A stretch of 64,000 nt of DNA from Ruegeria arenilitoris (GTDB lineage: Bacteria > Pseudomonadota > Alphaproteobacteria > Rhodobacterales > Rhodobacteraceae): NCBI RefSeq assembly GCF_013032855.1, contig NZ_WQDA01000001.1:317501-381500 (forward strand), written 5' to 3'. Positions within the stretch are counted from its first letter, which is position 1, and every line of letters begins with the position of its first letter. The notes beneath the pieces are model-generated. The model was not told the DNA's origin and did no database searches. It was given only the letters and a program-made list of their open reading frames with translations. A program made the translations under genes and the position numbers. Below are positions 26,757-35,816 of the stretch, in pieces.

Positions 26757-27629
26757 ATGTCCGAATGGCTGGAAAACCACCTTCCAAAGGTGGTGCTGGC
26801 ACCGTCGTTCATCGCCGTATTGATCTTTGTCTACGGATTTATCGGATGGACCGCCTGGGTGTCGCTGACCCGATCGAAACTGCTGCCGAAATACGAGATC
26901 AAGGGCTTCATCCAATATGACCGCCTGTTTGACTCGCCCCGCTGGGACACGGCGATCAACAACCTTTACGTCTTTGGCGCGCTGTTCATCGTGATCGCGA
27001 TGGTGCTGGGCCTGCTGCTGGCGATCCTGCTGGATCAGAAGATCCGCGTCGAAGGCGCGATCCGTACGATCTACCTGTACCCGATGGCGCTGTCGATGAT
27101 CGTGACCGGCACCGCGTGGAAGTGGATCCTGAACCCGGGTCTGGGTATCGAGGCCATGGTCCAGGGCTGGGGCTTTCCGAATTTCAAGTTCGACTGGCTG
27201 GTGAACCCGGACTACGCGATCTACACGATCGTCATCGCCGCGATCTGGCAGAGCTCGGGTTTTGTCATGGCGCTGTTCCTGGCCGGACTGCGCTCGGTGG
27301 ATGGTGAGATCATCAAGGCCGCGCAGGTCGATGGCATCCCCACTTGGCGGATCTATACGGCAATCATCATTCCGTCGATGGCTCCGATCTTCCTGTCGGC
27401 CTTCATCGTGTTGGCGCACCTTGCGATCAAGAGCTTTGACCTTGTCATTGCCCTGACAGGCGGTGGTCCGGGTTACGCAACCGATTTGCCCGCAACATAC
27501 ATGTACGCGATGGCGTTTTCGCGCGGCGATATCGGCCAGGCGGCGGCGTCCGCGATGATCATGATGCTGGTCGTCTTTGCCATCGTGGTTCCTTACCTCT
27601 ACTCAGAACTGAGGGCGAAAAATGACTGA
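26757..27629 (+). CDS. gtsB: Sugar ABC transporter permease
   Basis: This is an inner-membrane permease of the CUT1 (MalF-like) class, 290 residues with six predicted helices. WMTAWVSLTRSKL-like WTAWVSLTRS follows the first helix. The EAA loop is at about residues 185-205 (KAAQVDGIPTWRIY). GGAGG lies 5 bases before the ATG. It overlaps gtsC by 8 bases. With gtsC it forms the channel for the sugar delivered by gtsA. Confidence 0.9.
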   Translation: MSEWLENHLPKVVLAPSFIAVLIFVYGFIGWTAWVSLTRSKLLPKYEIKGFIQYDRLFDSPRWDTAINNLYVFGALFIVIAMVLGLLLAILLDQKIRVEGAIRTIYLYPMALSMIVTGTAWKWILNPGLGIEAMVQGWGFPNFKFDWLVNPDYAIYTIVIAAIWQSSGFVMALFLAGLRSVDGEIIKAAQVDGIPTWRIYTAIIIPSMAPIFLSAFIVLAHLAIKSFDLVIALTGGGPGYATDLPATYMYAMAFSRGDIGQAAASAMIMMLVVFAIVVPYLYSELRAKND

Positions 27630-28521
27630 TCTGTCGATGCCCCAAACCCGAACCCGCAGCCAGAGTGCCACGGGCAAGATTGCCCTGCGTTGGTTGCTGT
27701 ATGTCCTGCTTGGTCTTTTTGCGCTCTACTACCTGATGCCGCTTTTCGTGATGCTGACCACATCGCTCAAAAGCCTCGAGGAAATTCGTACGGGATCGCT
27801 GATCTCGCTGCCGCGCGAGGTCAGTCTGGATGCCTGGAAAACCGCCTGGTCAGGCGCCTGCACCGGTATCCAGTGCGAAGGCCTGCGGCCCTATTTCTGG
27901 AACTCGGTCCTGATTGCGGTCCCTGCCGTGGCAATCTCGACCCTTCTGGGGGCGTTGAACGGATTTGTCGTCGCGCAGTGGCGTTTCAAAGGGGCCAACA
28001 TCATCTTTTCTCTGATGCTGTTCGGTTGCTTCATCCCGTTCCAAGTGGTCCTGCTGCCGATGGCGCGTCTGCTGGGCATGATGGGGATCGCCGGAACCAT
28101 TCCGGGCCTGATCTTCGTCCACGTGATCTATGGGCTTGGCTTCACAACGCTGTTCTTCCGCAACTACTACGTCACCATCCCGGCCGAGCTGACCAAGGCG
28201 GCGCGAGTGGATGGTGCCGGGTTCTTTCGGATCTTCTGGTCGATCTTCCTGCCGCTGTCGCTGCCCATCATCGTGGTGACCGTGATCTGGCAGTTCACCC
28301 AGATCTGGAACGATTTCCTGTTCGGCGTTTCGTTCAGCCAGGCGGGCACGCAGCCCGTGACCGTGGCGCTCAACAACATCGTCAACTCAACCACCGGCGT
28401 CAAAGAGTACAACGTCGACATGGCCGCCGCGATCATCGCGGGGCTGCCGACGCTGCTCGTCTATGTCGTTGCCGGTAAGTATTTCATCCGCGGCCTGACC
28501 GCCGGTTCCGTGAAGGGATAA
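27622..28521 (+). CDS. gtsC: Sugar ABC transporter permease
   Basis: This is the second CUT1-class permease (MalG-like), 299 residues. It has an N-terminal helix at about 24-45, the periplasmic loop carrying the CTGIQCEGLRPYFWNS segment that GtsC-like proteins share, and an EAA loop near residue 190 (LTKAARVDGAGFFRIF). The tail ends YFIRGLTAGSVKG, a CUT1 hallmark that contacts the ATPase. The start overlaps gtsB by 8 bases and the ATPase gene starts 3 bases after its stop, so the three genes are tightly coupled. Confidence 0.92.
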   Translation: MTDLSMPQTRTRSQSATGKIALRWLLYVLLGLFALYYLMPLFVMLTTSLKSLEEIRTGSLISLPREVSLDAWKTAWSGACTGIQCEGLRPYFWNSVLIAVPAVAISTLLGALNGFVVAQWRFKGANIIFSLMLFGCFIPFQVVLLPMARLLGMMGIAGTIPGLIFVHVIYGLGFTTLFFRNYYVTIPAELTKAARVDGAGFFRIFWSIFLPLSLPIIVVTVIWQFTQIWNDFLFGVSFSQAGTQPVTVALNNIVNSTTGVKEYNVDMAAAIIAGLPTLLVYVVAGKYFIRGLTAGSVKG

Positions 28522-28524
28522 CCC

Positions 28525-29622
28525 ATGGCTCCCATCCTCGATATCCAAAACCTGTACAAGAATTACGGCGCAACCGAGATTCTGAAGGACATCAACATCT
28601 CGATCGAACCGGGCGACTTCCTGGTGCTGGTCGGCCCTTCCGGCTGTGGCAAGTCGACCCTGCTGAACTGCATCGCCGGGCTCGAGCCGATCTCGGGCGG
28701 GACGCTGTCGATTGGCGGCAAGGACATGACTCATGTCAGCCCCAAAGACCGCGACATCGCGATGGTGTTCCAGTCCTACGCCCTGTACCCGACCATGTCG
28801 GTGGCCAAGAACATCACCTTTGGCATGAAGGTGCGCGGCGTCGATCAGGCAACTCAGGACGCCAAGCTGAAAGAGGTCGCCTCGCTTCTGCAGATCGAGC
28901 CGTTGCTGAACCGCCGCCCCAGCCAATTGTCGGGTGGTCAGCGACAGCGTGTGGCAATGGGCCGGGCTCTGGTGCGTGACCCCAAGCTGTTCCTGTTCGA
29001 CGAACCGCTGTCAAACCTGGACGCCAAGCTGCGGGTCGAGATGCGGACCGAGATCAAGAAGCTGCATCAGACGCTGGATGCCTCGATCGTCTATGTGACC
29101 CATGATCAGATCGAAGCGATGACCCTGGCCACCAAGATCGTGGTGCTGAAGGGCGGTGTGGTGCAGCAGATCGGCACTCCGGCCGAGATATACAATCGCC
29201 CCGCCAACCTGTTCGTGGCCGATTTCATGGGCTCGCCGGCGATGAACCTGATCCCGGCGCGGGTCCAGCGCAACGGGACCGGCACGCAGGTCGCCATTGC
29301 GCGGGATGGGGCTGACCCGATCGTGCTGACGGATACGCGCGATCTGGACCTGCCCGAAGAAGTGATCCTGGGCCTGCGCCCGGAGGATATCGCTGAATCC
29401 GGGTTCCGCGCTGGTGCCGGTGTGCAAGAGGCCGCCTGCCTGGTCGATATGGTCGAACCGGCCGGTGCCGATACCTACGTCGTGTCGGAACTGGGCGGCA
29501 AACAGGTCACAGCCCGCCTGCATGCCGAGACCAGTGCCAGGGCCGGTCAGATGCTGAAACTGGCCTTTGACATGAGCAAAGTGTCCTATTTTGCGAAAGC
29601 GACAGGCGAACGCCTGAACTGA
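28525..29622 (+). CDS. Sugar ABC transporter ATP-binding protein (UgpC/MsmK type)
   Basis: This 365-residue cytoplasmic ATPase powers the preceding sugar importer. Walker A is GPSGCGKST, the Q-loop is MVFQSYALYP, the signature is [15 protein letters not shown], and Walker B is LFLFDEPLSNLD, followed by the H-loop VTHDQ. A C-terminal TOBE-type regulatory domain spans about residues 240-365 (FMGSPAMNL, LGLRPEDI). It starts 3 bases after gtsC. A terminator oriented for the opposite-strand mlaC gene follows and may also stop this operon. Confidence 0.93.
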   Translation: MAPILDIQNLYKNYGATEILKDINISIEPGDFLVLVGPSGCGKSTLLNCIAGLEPISGGTLSIGGKDMTHVSPKDRDIAMVFQSYALYPTMSVAKNITFGMKVRGVDQATQDAKLKEVASLLQIEPLLNRRPSQLSGGQRQRVAMGRALVRDPKLFLFDEPLSNLDAKLRVEMRTEIKKLHQTLDASIVYVTHDQIEAMTLATKIVVLKGGVVQQIGTPAEIYNRPANLFVADFMGSPAMNLIPARVQRNGTGTQVAIARDGADPIVLTDTRDLDLPEEVILGLRPEDIAESGFRAGAGVQEAACLVDMVEPAGADTYVVSELGGKQVTARLHAETSARAGQMLKLAFDMSKVSYFAKATGERLN

Positions 29623-29628
29623 GCCACG

Positions 29629-29657
29629 AAAAAAGCCGCGCAGGGATCCTGCGCGGC
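29629..29657 (-). terminator. Intrinsic terminator of mlaA-mlaC
   Basis: GCCGCGCAGG and CCTGCGCGGC form a 10-bp stem with a 3-base loop. On the minus strand it is followed by six T (A at 29629-29634). It sits 25 bases beyond the mlaC stop. The plus strand lacks a T-run, so it may only partly stop the sugar-transporter transcript. Confidence 0.85.
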
Positions 29658-29682
29658 GTCATCACTACTCTGACCGGTTGGT

Positions 29683-30291
29683 TCAGCCGGTCTTTTTCAG
29701 GTCATTGATCAACTGATCCAGGTTGCCCTTGCGCGCATCCAGCATGGCGCCGATCTCGGTCCGCTCTGTCAGCAGCAGGTTCACGCCTTCGATGAACATG
29801 TTGTAGAACTTGTCGCGACCCGATTTGTCCGATACTAGGAAGGTCACTTCGAACGGCGCTTCGCCGCGCAGCTTGACGCTGCTGCGAACCTCGTAGCCGG
29901 CCTTGATCTTGCGGGCATTCTTCACGGTGACCTCACCCCCGATGAATTCGCGGAAGCGTCGACCGTATTTGCGCGAGATATACCCCTGGAAAGCCTTGGT
30001 GAATTCGCGCATCTGCGCCTTGCTGGCGCTGCGCGCATCGGCGCCCAGCGCATAGCGTGCCATGATCGGAACGTCGGCATATTGCACGAAGATCTTTTCG
30101 AAATCGCGCAGCATGGCGCTTTCGGATTTGCCCGACTCGATCACGCGCGTGATGTCGGCAACGACGCTGTTGACCAGTTGTGTCGCGCTGGCCTCGGTCA
30201 ACGCCAGGGTCTGCTGTGGAAGGCCAGCCACGGCCAGCCCGGCCAGGGCGGTGGCGGCAAAGGTACGGCGGTTCATGGCGTTATTCAGCAT
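29683..30291 (-). CDS. mlaC: Phospholipid-binding protein MlaC
   Basis: This is a periplasmic shuttle of the Mla system that carries phospholipids from the outer to the inner membrane. The 202-residue chain has a signal peptide with a twin-arginine-like start (NRRTFAATALAGLAVAG). The MlaC/Ttg2D fold follows, including ADVPIMARYALG, FTKAFQGYISRKYGRRF and KFYNMFIEGVNLLLTERTEIG. The ATG at 30291 has GAGG 6 bases upstream and overlaps the mlaA stop by 11 bases; the next ATG at 30276 has no site. A longer frame to 30399 is only the shadow of the mlaA tail. The MlaFED complex is not in the window. Confidence 0.88.
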   Translation of the reverse strand: MLNNAMNRRTFAATALAGLAVAGLPQQTLALTEASATQLVNSVVADITRVIESGKSESAMLRDFEKIFVQYADVPIMARYALGADARSASKAQMREFTKAFQGYISRKYGRRFREFIGGEVTVKNARKIKAGYEVRSSVKLRGEAPFEVTFLVSDKSGRDKFYNMFIEGVNLLLTERTEIGAMLDARKGNLDQLINDLKKTG

Positions 30292-31108
30292 AGGGGTCCT
30301 CATATGGGTCCTCGTAAGGGTCAAGGTATGGGTCCCTGACCGGGTCGGTGCCGGTATCGGCGTAGGGATCGGAATACAGACCCAGATAGGCATCCTCATC
30401 GTCCCTTGCCAGTTCGAACCGGCGGTTTTGCAAATAGATCAGGCGGGCCTGAGCGTAACTGTCTGCGCTTTCGTACAGAATCGAGTCGACCGTGTCCGAG
30501 AATCTGCCCCGATCGCCCATCCGCCGTACCACCTCGGCATAGACGCCCAGGTTGTCGGCCGGTCGCGTCGGCGAGAAGTTGATCGGGTTCGAGAACAGGT
30601 TGACCACAACGCCGACCGCATCCCGGGTCGTCGAGGGGCCGTAGAACGGCAGTTCGACATAAGCCCCTTCGCCGAAGCCCCAGACATGAAGCGTTTCGCC
30701 GAAATCGGTATCAACCGGCGGCAGGTTCAACTCATCCGCCGGTTTGGACAGACCGAACCCGCCCACGGTCGAGTTGATCACGAACCGCAGCAGGGCGTTG
30801 CCCGACTGTTTCAGATTGCCCTGCAGCAGATAGTCGACGGCCTGTCCGGGCAACGAGATGTTTTCAGCGAAGTTGTTGAAGCTGGTGACCATCGGGTCGG
30901 GTACGATTTTCACATAGCCTTTCGAGGCCGGGCGGAACAGGAACCGGTCGACGCCCAGATTGAACTTGTGAATGCCGCGATTTGCGTTTTCGTAGGGGTC
31001 GAAGACCTCGCCGCGGGCCGCTGCGTCCTGGGGCTGCGACGCGCAGGCCGACAGAACCGCGAACAGCGACACTGCGACGATGTGCTTGAAACGGATCCGG
31101 TTGGACAC
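30281..31108 (-). CDS. mlaA: Outer-membrane lipoprotein MlaA (VacJ)
   Basis: MlaA removes misplaced phospholipids from the outer leaflet and hands them to MlaC. The 275-residue protein begins with a lipoprotein signal ending at LSAC, with Cys near residue 22. The family core follows: FDPYENANRGIHKFN, PLPG-like SLPGQAVDYLLQG, GGFGLSKPADEL, and ELPFYGPSTTRDAVG. The GTG at 31108 gives a proper signal peptide; another in-frame GTG at 31153 would add 15 unlikely residues. The C-terminus carries an acidic Asp-Pro-Tyr repeat tail not needed for the fold. mlaC starts inside its end. Confidence 0.9.
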   Translation of the reverse strand: MSNRIRFKHIVAVSLFAVLSACASQPQDAAARGEVFDPYENANRGIHKFNLGVDRFLFRPASKGYVKIVPDPMVTSFNNFAENISLPGQAVDYLLQGNLKQSGNALLRFVINSTVGGFGLSKPADELNLPPVDTDFGETLHVWGFGEGAYVELPFYGPSTTRDAVGVVVNLFSNPINFSPTRPADNLGVYAEVVRRMGDRGRFSDTVDSILYESADSYAQARLIYLQNRRFELARDDEDAYLGLYSDPYADTGTDPVRDPYLDPYEDPYEDPYAE

Positions 31109-31404
31109 GGTCTTGGTTACTCCCGATCGTCCGGATGTAATCCAGCCGGACACTCAATCAATACGTTTTCTCGTTGGCACAACGGACCAATTCAACGGCA
31201 CATAGTCGTTTCGCACTCGAAAGGAAACTCCTAGCGTTTAACCCGCGCGCCGGACCCGGGTAAAGTGGCCTGCATTCAACACATCCGCATGAGTGGAGAC
31301 CTGCCCAAATCGCGGGCAAATGCGAAATTGCCGGTTTCCGGCTTTCCGTGGGCGGTGTTCCCGGTTAGCGTCCGCCCGAGTCACATGAAGTTGAGGACAA
31401 TCAC

Positions 31405-31860
31405 ATGAGCATCGCAGCCAAACTGGAATCCCTGGGCGTGACCCTGCCGGACGCCCCCGCACCGGCAGCCAATTACGTGCCGTTCGTGCGGGTGGGCAAC
31501 ATCGTCTATGTGTCGGGCCAGATCTCGAAGGACGATGCGTTGATCACCGGCAAGCTGGGCGCCGATATGGATGTGGCCGCCGGTGCGGCGGCGGCCCGGG
31601 TCTGTGCCATCAACCTGCTGGCCCAGGTCAAGGCGGCCTGCGGCGGGGACATCGACAAGCTGGTGCGGGTGATCAAGCTGACCGGCTTCGTGAACTCGAC
31701 CGCCGATTTCACCGACCAGCCGCAGGTGATCAACGGCGCGTCCGACTTCCTGGTCGAGGCGCTGGGCGATGCCGGCCGCCATTCGCGCTCGGCCGTCAGC
31801 GCCGCATCGCTGCCGCTGGGCGTGGCCGTCGAGATCGAAGGGATTTTCGAGATCCAATGA
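31405..31860 (+). CDS. RidA family protein (YjgF/YER057c/UK114)
   Basis: This is a soluble trimeric-fold protein of 151 residues of the RidA superfamily. Canonical members hydrolyse reactive enamine/imine intermediates, but many, including this longer type with an N-terminal AAKLESLGVTLPDAP lead, have unknown substrates. The core YVPFVRVGNIVYVSGQIS and a C-terminal LPLGVAVEIEGIFEI match the group often encoded next to amino-acid metabolism genes. GAGGAC precedes the ATG. It overlaps the following phosphodiesterase gene (ATGA), and upstream is a 296-base gap shared with mlaA in which I see no gene. Confidence 0.85.
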   Translation: MSIAAKLESLGVTLPDAPAPAANYVPFVRVGNIVYVSGQISKDDALITGKLGADMDVAAGAAAARVCAINLLAQVKAACGGDIDKLVRVIKLTGFVNSTADFTDQPQVINGASDFLVEALGDAGRHSRSAVSAASLPLGVAVEIEGIFEIQ

Positions 31861-32624
31861 CACCGTCTCTGCCTCGTGTGTTCATGGGCGCGCCGATCGC
31901 GCATCGGGCGTTGCATGACATTCGCCAGAACCGCCCGGAAAACAGCCGGGCGGCCATCCGGGCCGCCATTGCTGCGGGCTACGGGATCGAGATTGACCTG
32001 CAGTTGACGTCGGACGGCCATGCCATGGTGTTCCACGACTATGATCTGACGCGCCTGACCGGGCGGCCGGGCGCCATTCAGCAGATCACCCGGGCCGAGG
32101 CCGCGGACCTTCCGCTGCTGCACGGGGACGAGGGTATCCCTTCGCTTGAGGAAGTTCTGCAACTGGTGGCCGGCCGCGTGCCGCTGCTGATCGAGTTCAA
32201 GGATCAGCACGGTGCGATGGGGCCTGTGGACGGGCGGCTGGAGCAAGACGCGGTCGCGCTGCTCAAGTCCTATGACGGCCCGGTCGCGCTGATGTCATTC
32301 AACCCCAACTCGGTGGCCGAGCTGGCCCGGCTTGCGCCGGAGATGCCGCGTGGGTTGACGACCTGTTCCTACAAGCCCGAAGTCGAGCATCTGCCGGCCG
32401 AGGTCTGCGACCACCTGCGCGAGATCCCCGATTTCGACCGGGTTGGCGCCAGCTTCATCAGCCACGAGGTGCAGGACCTGTCCCGCCCCCGCGTGGCCGA
32501 GTTGAAGGCGCAAGGCGTGCCGATCCTGTGCTGGACGGTGCGCTCGGCCGAACAGGAGGCCGAGGCGCGCAAGGTGGCCGACAACGTGACCTTCGAGAAC
32601 TATCTGGCCGCCATTCCGGGTTGA
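31857..32624 (+). CDS. Glycerophosphodiester phosphodiesterase family protein
   Basis: This is a cytoplasmic hydrolase of 255 residues of the GDPD TIM-barrel family, which cleaves deacylated phospholipids to glycerol-3-phosphate and an alcohol. The motifs IAHRALHD, RPENS, IEIDLQLTSDG and VFHDYDLTRLTG hold the conserved catalytic His, Glu, Asp and metal ligands. No signal peptide is present, so it resembles the UgpQ class. The ATG overlaps the ridA-like stop, and the FemAB-like gene follows 47 bases later. The ordinary substrate would be glycerophosphoglycerol or similar. Confidence 0.88.
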   Translation: MTPSLPRVFMGAPIAHRALHDIRQNRPENSRAAIRAAIAAGYGIEIDLQLTSDGHAMVFHDYDLTRLTGRPGAIQQITRAEAADLPLLHGDEGIPSLEEVLQLVAGRVPLLIEFKDQHGAMGPVDGRLEQDAVALLKSYDGPVALMSFNPNSVAELARLAPEMPRGLTTCSYKPEVEHLPAEVCDHLREIPDFDRVGASFISHEVQDLSRPRVAELKAQGVPILCWTVRSAEQEAEARKVADNVTFENYLAAIPG

Positions 32625-32671
32625 ACCCGGCTGCCGGCGTCACAGATAGTTCAGGGGACGCAGGAGGGCAC

Positions 32672-33859
32672 ATGGACCAGTCACAGATCGAGATACGGGT
32701 TCTGTCGGCGCTGGATCAGATCCCGGCGGCCGAATGGGACAGTTGCGCCTGCCCCGAGGCCGCCGACGGCACCCGCCCGCTGGACCCGTTCACCACGCAT
32801 CGGTTCCTGCGCGCGCTGGAAGATAGCGGCTCGGTCGGGCGGGGCACCGGCTGGCAGCCGCAATACCTGACCGCCTATCTGGACGGCCTGTTGATCGGGG
32901 CCGCGCCGATGTTTGCCAAGTCGCATAGCCAGGGCGAGTACATTTTCGATCACAGCTGGGCCCATGCCTATGAAAACGCGGGCGGGCGGTATTACCCGAA
33001 ATTGCAGATCGCGGTGCCCTTCACCCCGGCCACCGGGCGGCGGTTTCTGACACGGCCCGGCTATGACGGGATCGCCATGTCGGCGCTGGTGCAGGGGGCG
33101 GTGCAACTGGCCGCCGACAATCGCCTGTCGTCGCTTCACGTCACCTTCTGCACCCAGGACGAGGCGCTGGCCGGGCAGCAGATGGGCCTGCTGGCGCGCG
33201 ACTCGCAGCAGTTTCACTGGCTGAACGACGGCTATGCCGACTTCGACGATTTCCTCGCCGCCCTGTCTTCGCGCAAGCGCAAGAACATCCGCAAGGAACG
33301 GGCGCAGGCCAATGCCTTTGACGGCGGAATCCGCACCCTGACCGGCGCCGATCTGCGGCCCGAATACTGGGACGCGTTCTGGGAGTTCTATCAGGACACC
33401 GGCGCACGCAAGTGGGGCTCGCCCTATCTGACGCGGCAATTCTTTGACATCGTTCACGAAACCATGGCCGATGACGTGGCGCTGGTGCTGGCCGAGCGGG
33501 GCGGATACCCGATCGCGGGGGCGCTGAACTTCATCGGGCGCAAGACCTTGTTCGGGCGCTATTGGGGCTGCAACGAACATCACCCCTGCCTGCATTTCGA
33601 ACTGTGCTACTATAGGGCGATCGACTTTGCCATCGCGCATGGTCTTGACCGCGTCGAAGCCGGCGCGCAGGGAGAACACAAGCTGGCGCGGGGTTATCTG
33701 CCCACGCGCACGCACAGCCTGCACTGGATCGTCGATCCCGGCTTTGCGGACGCCGTCGCGCGGTATCTCGAGGCCGAGGCCCGCGCGGTGGGGGAAGAGA
33801 TCGAAATTCTGACGGATTACGGCCCGTTCAGAAAAGCCAACCCGGAGGAACAGCAATGA
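32672..33859 (+). CDS. FemAB/GNAT-like protein of the peptidogalycan-recognition (DUF482) family
   Basis: This 395-residue soluble protein consists of two GNAT-like lobes. WDSCACPE, the [18 protein letters not shown] segment, [28 protein letters not shown] and FGRYWGC are the recurring motifs of the DUF482 group, annotated as peptidogalycan biosynthesis/recognition. The precise reaction is unknown; transfer of an amino acid or acyl group is inferred from fold. AGGAGGG precedes the ATG at 32672; a longer frame from 32528 merely runs through the previous gene. It overlaps the pterin dehydratase start (ATGA). Confidence 0.82.
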   Translation: MDQSQIEIRVLSALDQIPAAEWDSCACPEAADGTRPLDPFTTHRFLRALEDSGSVGRGTGWQPQYLTAYLDGLLIGAAPMFAKSHSQGEYIFDHSWAHAYENAGGRYYPKLQIAVPFTPATGRRFLTRPGYDGIAMSALVQGAVQLAADNRLSSLHVTFCTQDEALAGQQMGLLARDSQQFHWLNDGYADFDDFLAALSSRKRKNIRKERAQANAFDGGIRTLTGADLRPEYWDAFWEFYQDTGARKWGSPYLTRQFFDIVHETMADDVALVLAERGGYPIAGALNFIGRKTLFGRYWGCNEHHPCLHFELCYYRAIDFAIAHGLDRVEAGAQGEHKLARGYLPTRTHSLHWIVDPGFADAVARYLEAEARAVGEEIEILTDYGPFRKANPEEQQ

Positions 33860-34149
33860 GCGAACTTCTGTCGACCGAGACCCGTGGCCCGCTGCTGGAT
33901 CCGCTGTTCAAGAACGGCTGGACCATGGTCAAGGATCGTGACGCGATCACCAAGACCTTTATCTTCGACGATTTTGTCGATGCCTTCGGCTGGATGACCA
34001 AAGTGTCGATCTTTGCGGAAAAATGGAACCATCATCCCGAATGGTCCAACGTCTACCGCACGGTCGAGGTGGTGCTGACCACTCATGACGTGGGCGGCCT
34101 GTCGTCTCAGGACGCCAAGCTTGCGCGCAAGATGGACAGCCTGCTTTAG
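33856..34149 (+). CDS. phhB: Pterin-4a-carbinolamine dehydratase
   Basis: This 97-residue enzyme dehydrates 4a-hydroxy-tetrahydropterin, recycling the cofactor of aromatic amino acid hydroxylases, or moonlights in molybdopterin-related chemistry. The active-site [13 protein letters not shown] and THDVGGLS contain the conserved histidine pair and the following His and Gly-Gly-Leu motif. Length is normal. The ATG overlaps the FemAB-like stop. It ends 4 bases inside the convergent lipoprotein gene. Confidence 0.92.
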   Translation: MSELLSTETRGPLLDPLFKNGWTMVKDRDAITKTFIFDDFVDAFGWMTKVSIFAEKWNHHPEWSNVYRTVEVVLTTHDVGGLSSQDAKLARKMDSLL

Positions 34150-34457
34150 CCGCGGTCGCCCCGCGACCCCATGCCCCCAGCCAACATCGCTACCTCGCCC
34201 AGACGACGGAACTCGGCCGGGGTCACGGTACCGTCGCTCACGTCGATGTCGCGCGGGATTCCGGCGGTGCGGTTGCCCATCATCCGTACGCTGCGCGCCG
34301 CCGGATTGATGTCCAGACAACGCGTCTGATAGCAGGTCAGACCAGCCGTATTGATCTGAATGCGCGCTTGCCCGTCCGGCCCGGTCACGACCGGCGCCTG
34401 CGGGACGTCGCACGCTGCCAGCAGAACGACCGCGCCAAGCCAATAAAATACTCTCAT
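34146..34457 (-). CDS. Small putative lipoprotein of unknown function
   Basis: This 103-residue protein starts [16 protein letters not shown], a clear lipoprotein signal with the acylated cysteine near residue 16. The rest is short and polar, with a Cys pair in [10 protein letters not shown] that could form a disulfide, and a basic middle. I do not recognise the family. The ATG at 34457 is preferred over upstream starts because only it gives the signal peptide. It is one of three neighbouring minus-strand exported proteins and overlaps the pterin dehydratase gene by 4 bases at the 3' end. Confidence 0.7.
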   Translation of the reverse strand: MRVFYWLGAVVLLAACDVPQAPVVTGPDGQARIQINTAGLTCYQTRCLDINPAARSVRMMGNRTAGIPRDIDVSDGTVTPAEFRRLGEVAMLAGGMGSRGDRG

Positions 34458-34506
34458 GCCTGCGCTCCTGTTGGTCTCAGGGTCAGCCGTGCCGGGGCGC
34501 CGGGCC

Positions 34507-34854
34507 TCAATCCAACTGACCGTTCCGGTCTTTGTCCGCAGACAGGAAATCGTCATTCATCTGCGAGTCATACTCTGACCGAGAGATAGAGTTGTCGCGA
34601 TTGCGGTCAATCTTCTGGAACATCTTGATATCCATGAACGGCTTGGCCTCGTCCAGACCGAGCGTGCCATTCTTGTCATCGTCCATTTCCTGATAGGCGT
34701 AATCCGAAAAGGCATCGAATTCGTCGCGCGACAGGAAACCGTCGTTGTTGGCGTCGATCGCGTTCAATTCGCGCTCATTCAGTTCGGCCACGCTGTCTGC
34801 GGCGGCAGGTGCTGCCATCATCAGGGCCGTCATCAATAGAACCGAGTGTTTCAT
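34507..34854 (-). CDS. Secreted EF-hand calcium-binding protein
   Basis: This is a small exported protein of 115 residues with signal MKHSVLLMTALMMAAPAAA. Three EF-hand loops are visible (DANNDGFLSRDE, DDDKNGTLGLDE and DRNRDNSISRSE), followed by a truncated fourth (DKDRNGQLD) at the very C-terminus. The loops have the Asp/Asn ligand pattern and a Glu at position 12 where complete. The chain starts at the ATG at 34854. Family function is calcium sensing or buffering; the partner is unknown. A glycine-zipper lipoprotein gene precedes it by 11 bases, so they are likely co-transcribed. Confidence 0.82.
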   Translation of the reverse strand: MKHSVLLMTALMMAAPAAADSVAELNERELNAIDANNDGFLSRDEFDAFSDYAYQEMDDDKNGTLGLDEAKPFMDIKMFQKIDRNRDNSISRSEYDSQMNDDFLSADKDRNGQLD

Positions 34855-34865
34855 CCTGGCGCTCC

Positions 34866-35111
34866 TCAGCATGCGAATCTCTGGCCTTCGACCCCGCCGG
34901 CCACGGCGCCGGCTGCGGTCAGAATATCCTTGCCCGACCCACCGCCAAACTGGTTGCCGATGGCGCCGCCGATCAACGCGCCGCCCAGGGTGCCGCCAAG
35001 ACAGGCGATCTCGTGCTGGCGCGCAGCCTGTTGCTGCGGTGTTGGCGCAGGCCCGCACGCGGTCAACAGCCCCGCGCCGCCCAAAGTAATGACTGCTAGA
35101 AATCTTTTCAT
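34866..35111 (-). CDS. Small glycine-zipper lipoprotein
   Basis: This 81-residue protein has signal MKRFLAVITLGGAGLLTAC, with the lipid-modified Cys near residue 19. It contains a Gln/Ala segment and a glycine-zipper stretch (GGTLGGALIGGAIGNQFGGG) like the 17-kDa antigen/SlyB group, which associates with the outer membrane. GGGAG lies 8 bases before the ATG. It is the first of three exported-protein genes on this strand. No enzymatic role is expected. Confidence 0.8.
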   Translation of the reverse strand: MKRFLAVITLGGAGLLTACGPAPTPQQQAARQHEIACLGGTLGGALIGGAIGNQFGGGSGKDILTAAGAVAGGVEGQRFAC

Positions 35112-35231
35112 GAATGAACTCCCGGTTCCCATGCAGGAACACTGGCACATTCCGAAGGTGTGGGCCAAGTTAATTGGCCTTCATCCAACGTGACCCGTGG
35201 CATGGCCCCGGTGCGCACCGGGGCCGTCCTG

Positions 35232-35723
35232 TCAGATGACTTCGAGCAAGCCTTCTCCGGCCGAAATCTCGCAGGCGCCGGGGCTTTCCTCCAGGTTCAG
35301 CGCCACGACCTTGCCATCTTCGACCAGCATCGCGTAGCGCTTGGAGCGCGCGATCAGGCCGGCGGGCGGGGCGTCGAAATCCATGCCGATCGCCTTGGTG
35401 AATTCCGAGGCCGGATCGGCCAGCATGGTCAGTCCGGCCGCAGTTGCGCCCGTGGCCTCGCCCCAGGCCTTCATCACGAAGGGGTCGTTGACCGACACGC
35501 AGATGATCTCGTCCACGCCTTTGGCCGCAAACTGGTCCTTGGTGCGCATGAAGCTGGGCACATGGGCCGAGTGGCAGGTGGGGGTGAACGCGCCGGGCAC
35601 GGCAAAGATCACCACCTTGCGGCCCTTGACCTTGCTGGAGACCCGCACCTCTTCCGGTCCGTCAGCGCCCATCTGGATCAGGGTTGCTTCGGGCAGGGTG
35701 TCGCCGGTTGAAATCATCTTCAT
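35232..35723 (-). CDS. Peroxiredoxin, Prx5/AhpC-TSA family
   Basis: This is a thiol peroxidase of 163 residues that reduces H2O2 or organic peroxides. The peroxidatic cysteine lies in VPGAFTPTCHSAHVPSF (Cys50). A further Cys in ESPGACEIS near residue 152 is where Prx5-type proteins carry the resolving cysteine. AGGAG is 4 bases before the ATG at 35723. A longer frame reaches 35825 but only overlaps the FAD-reductase gene on the other strand. It is a separate cytoplasmic antioxidant from the Prx6 gene at 55.6 kb. Confidence 0.9.
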   Translation of the reverse strand: MKMISTGDTLPEATLIQMGADGPEEVRVSSKVKGRKVVIFAVPGAFTPTCHSAHVPSFMRTKDQFAAKGVDEIICVSVNDPFVMKAWGEATGATAAGLTMLADPASEFTKAIGMDFDAPPAGLIARSKRYAMLVEDGKVVALNLEESPGACEISAGEGLLEVI

Positions 35724-35816
35724 GCTCCTGTCGATTGAAATTGCAAACTCGCTCCTTGCCGCAATATAGGTGGGCGGGTGGCACAAGCCACGGGAAATTG
35801 ACAGGGGGCGGACCAG

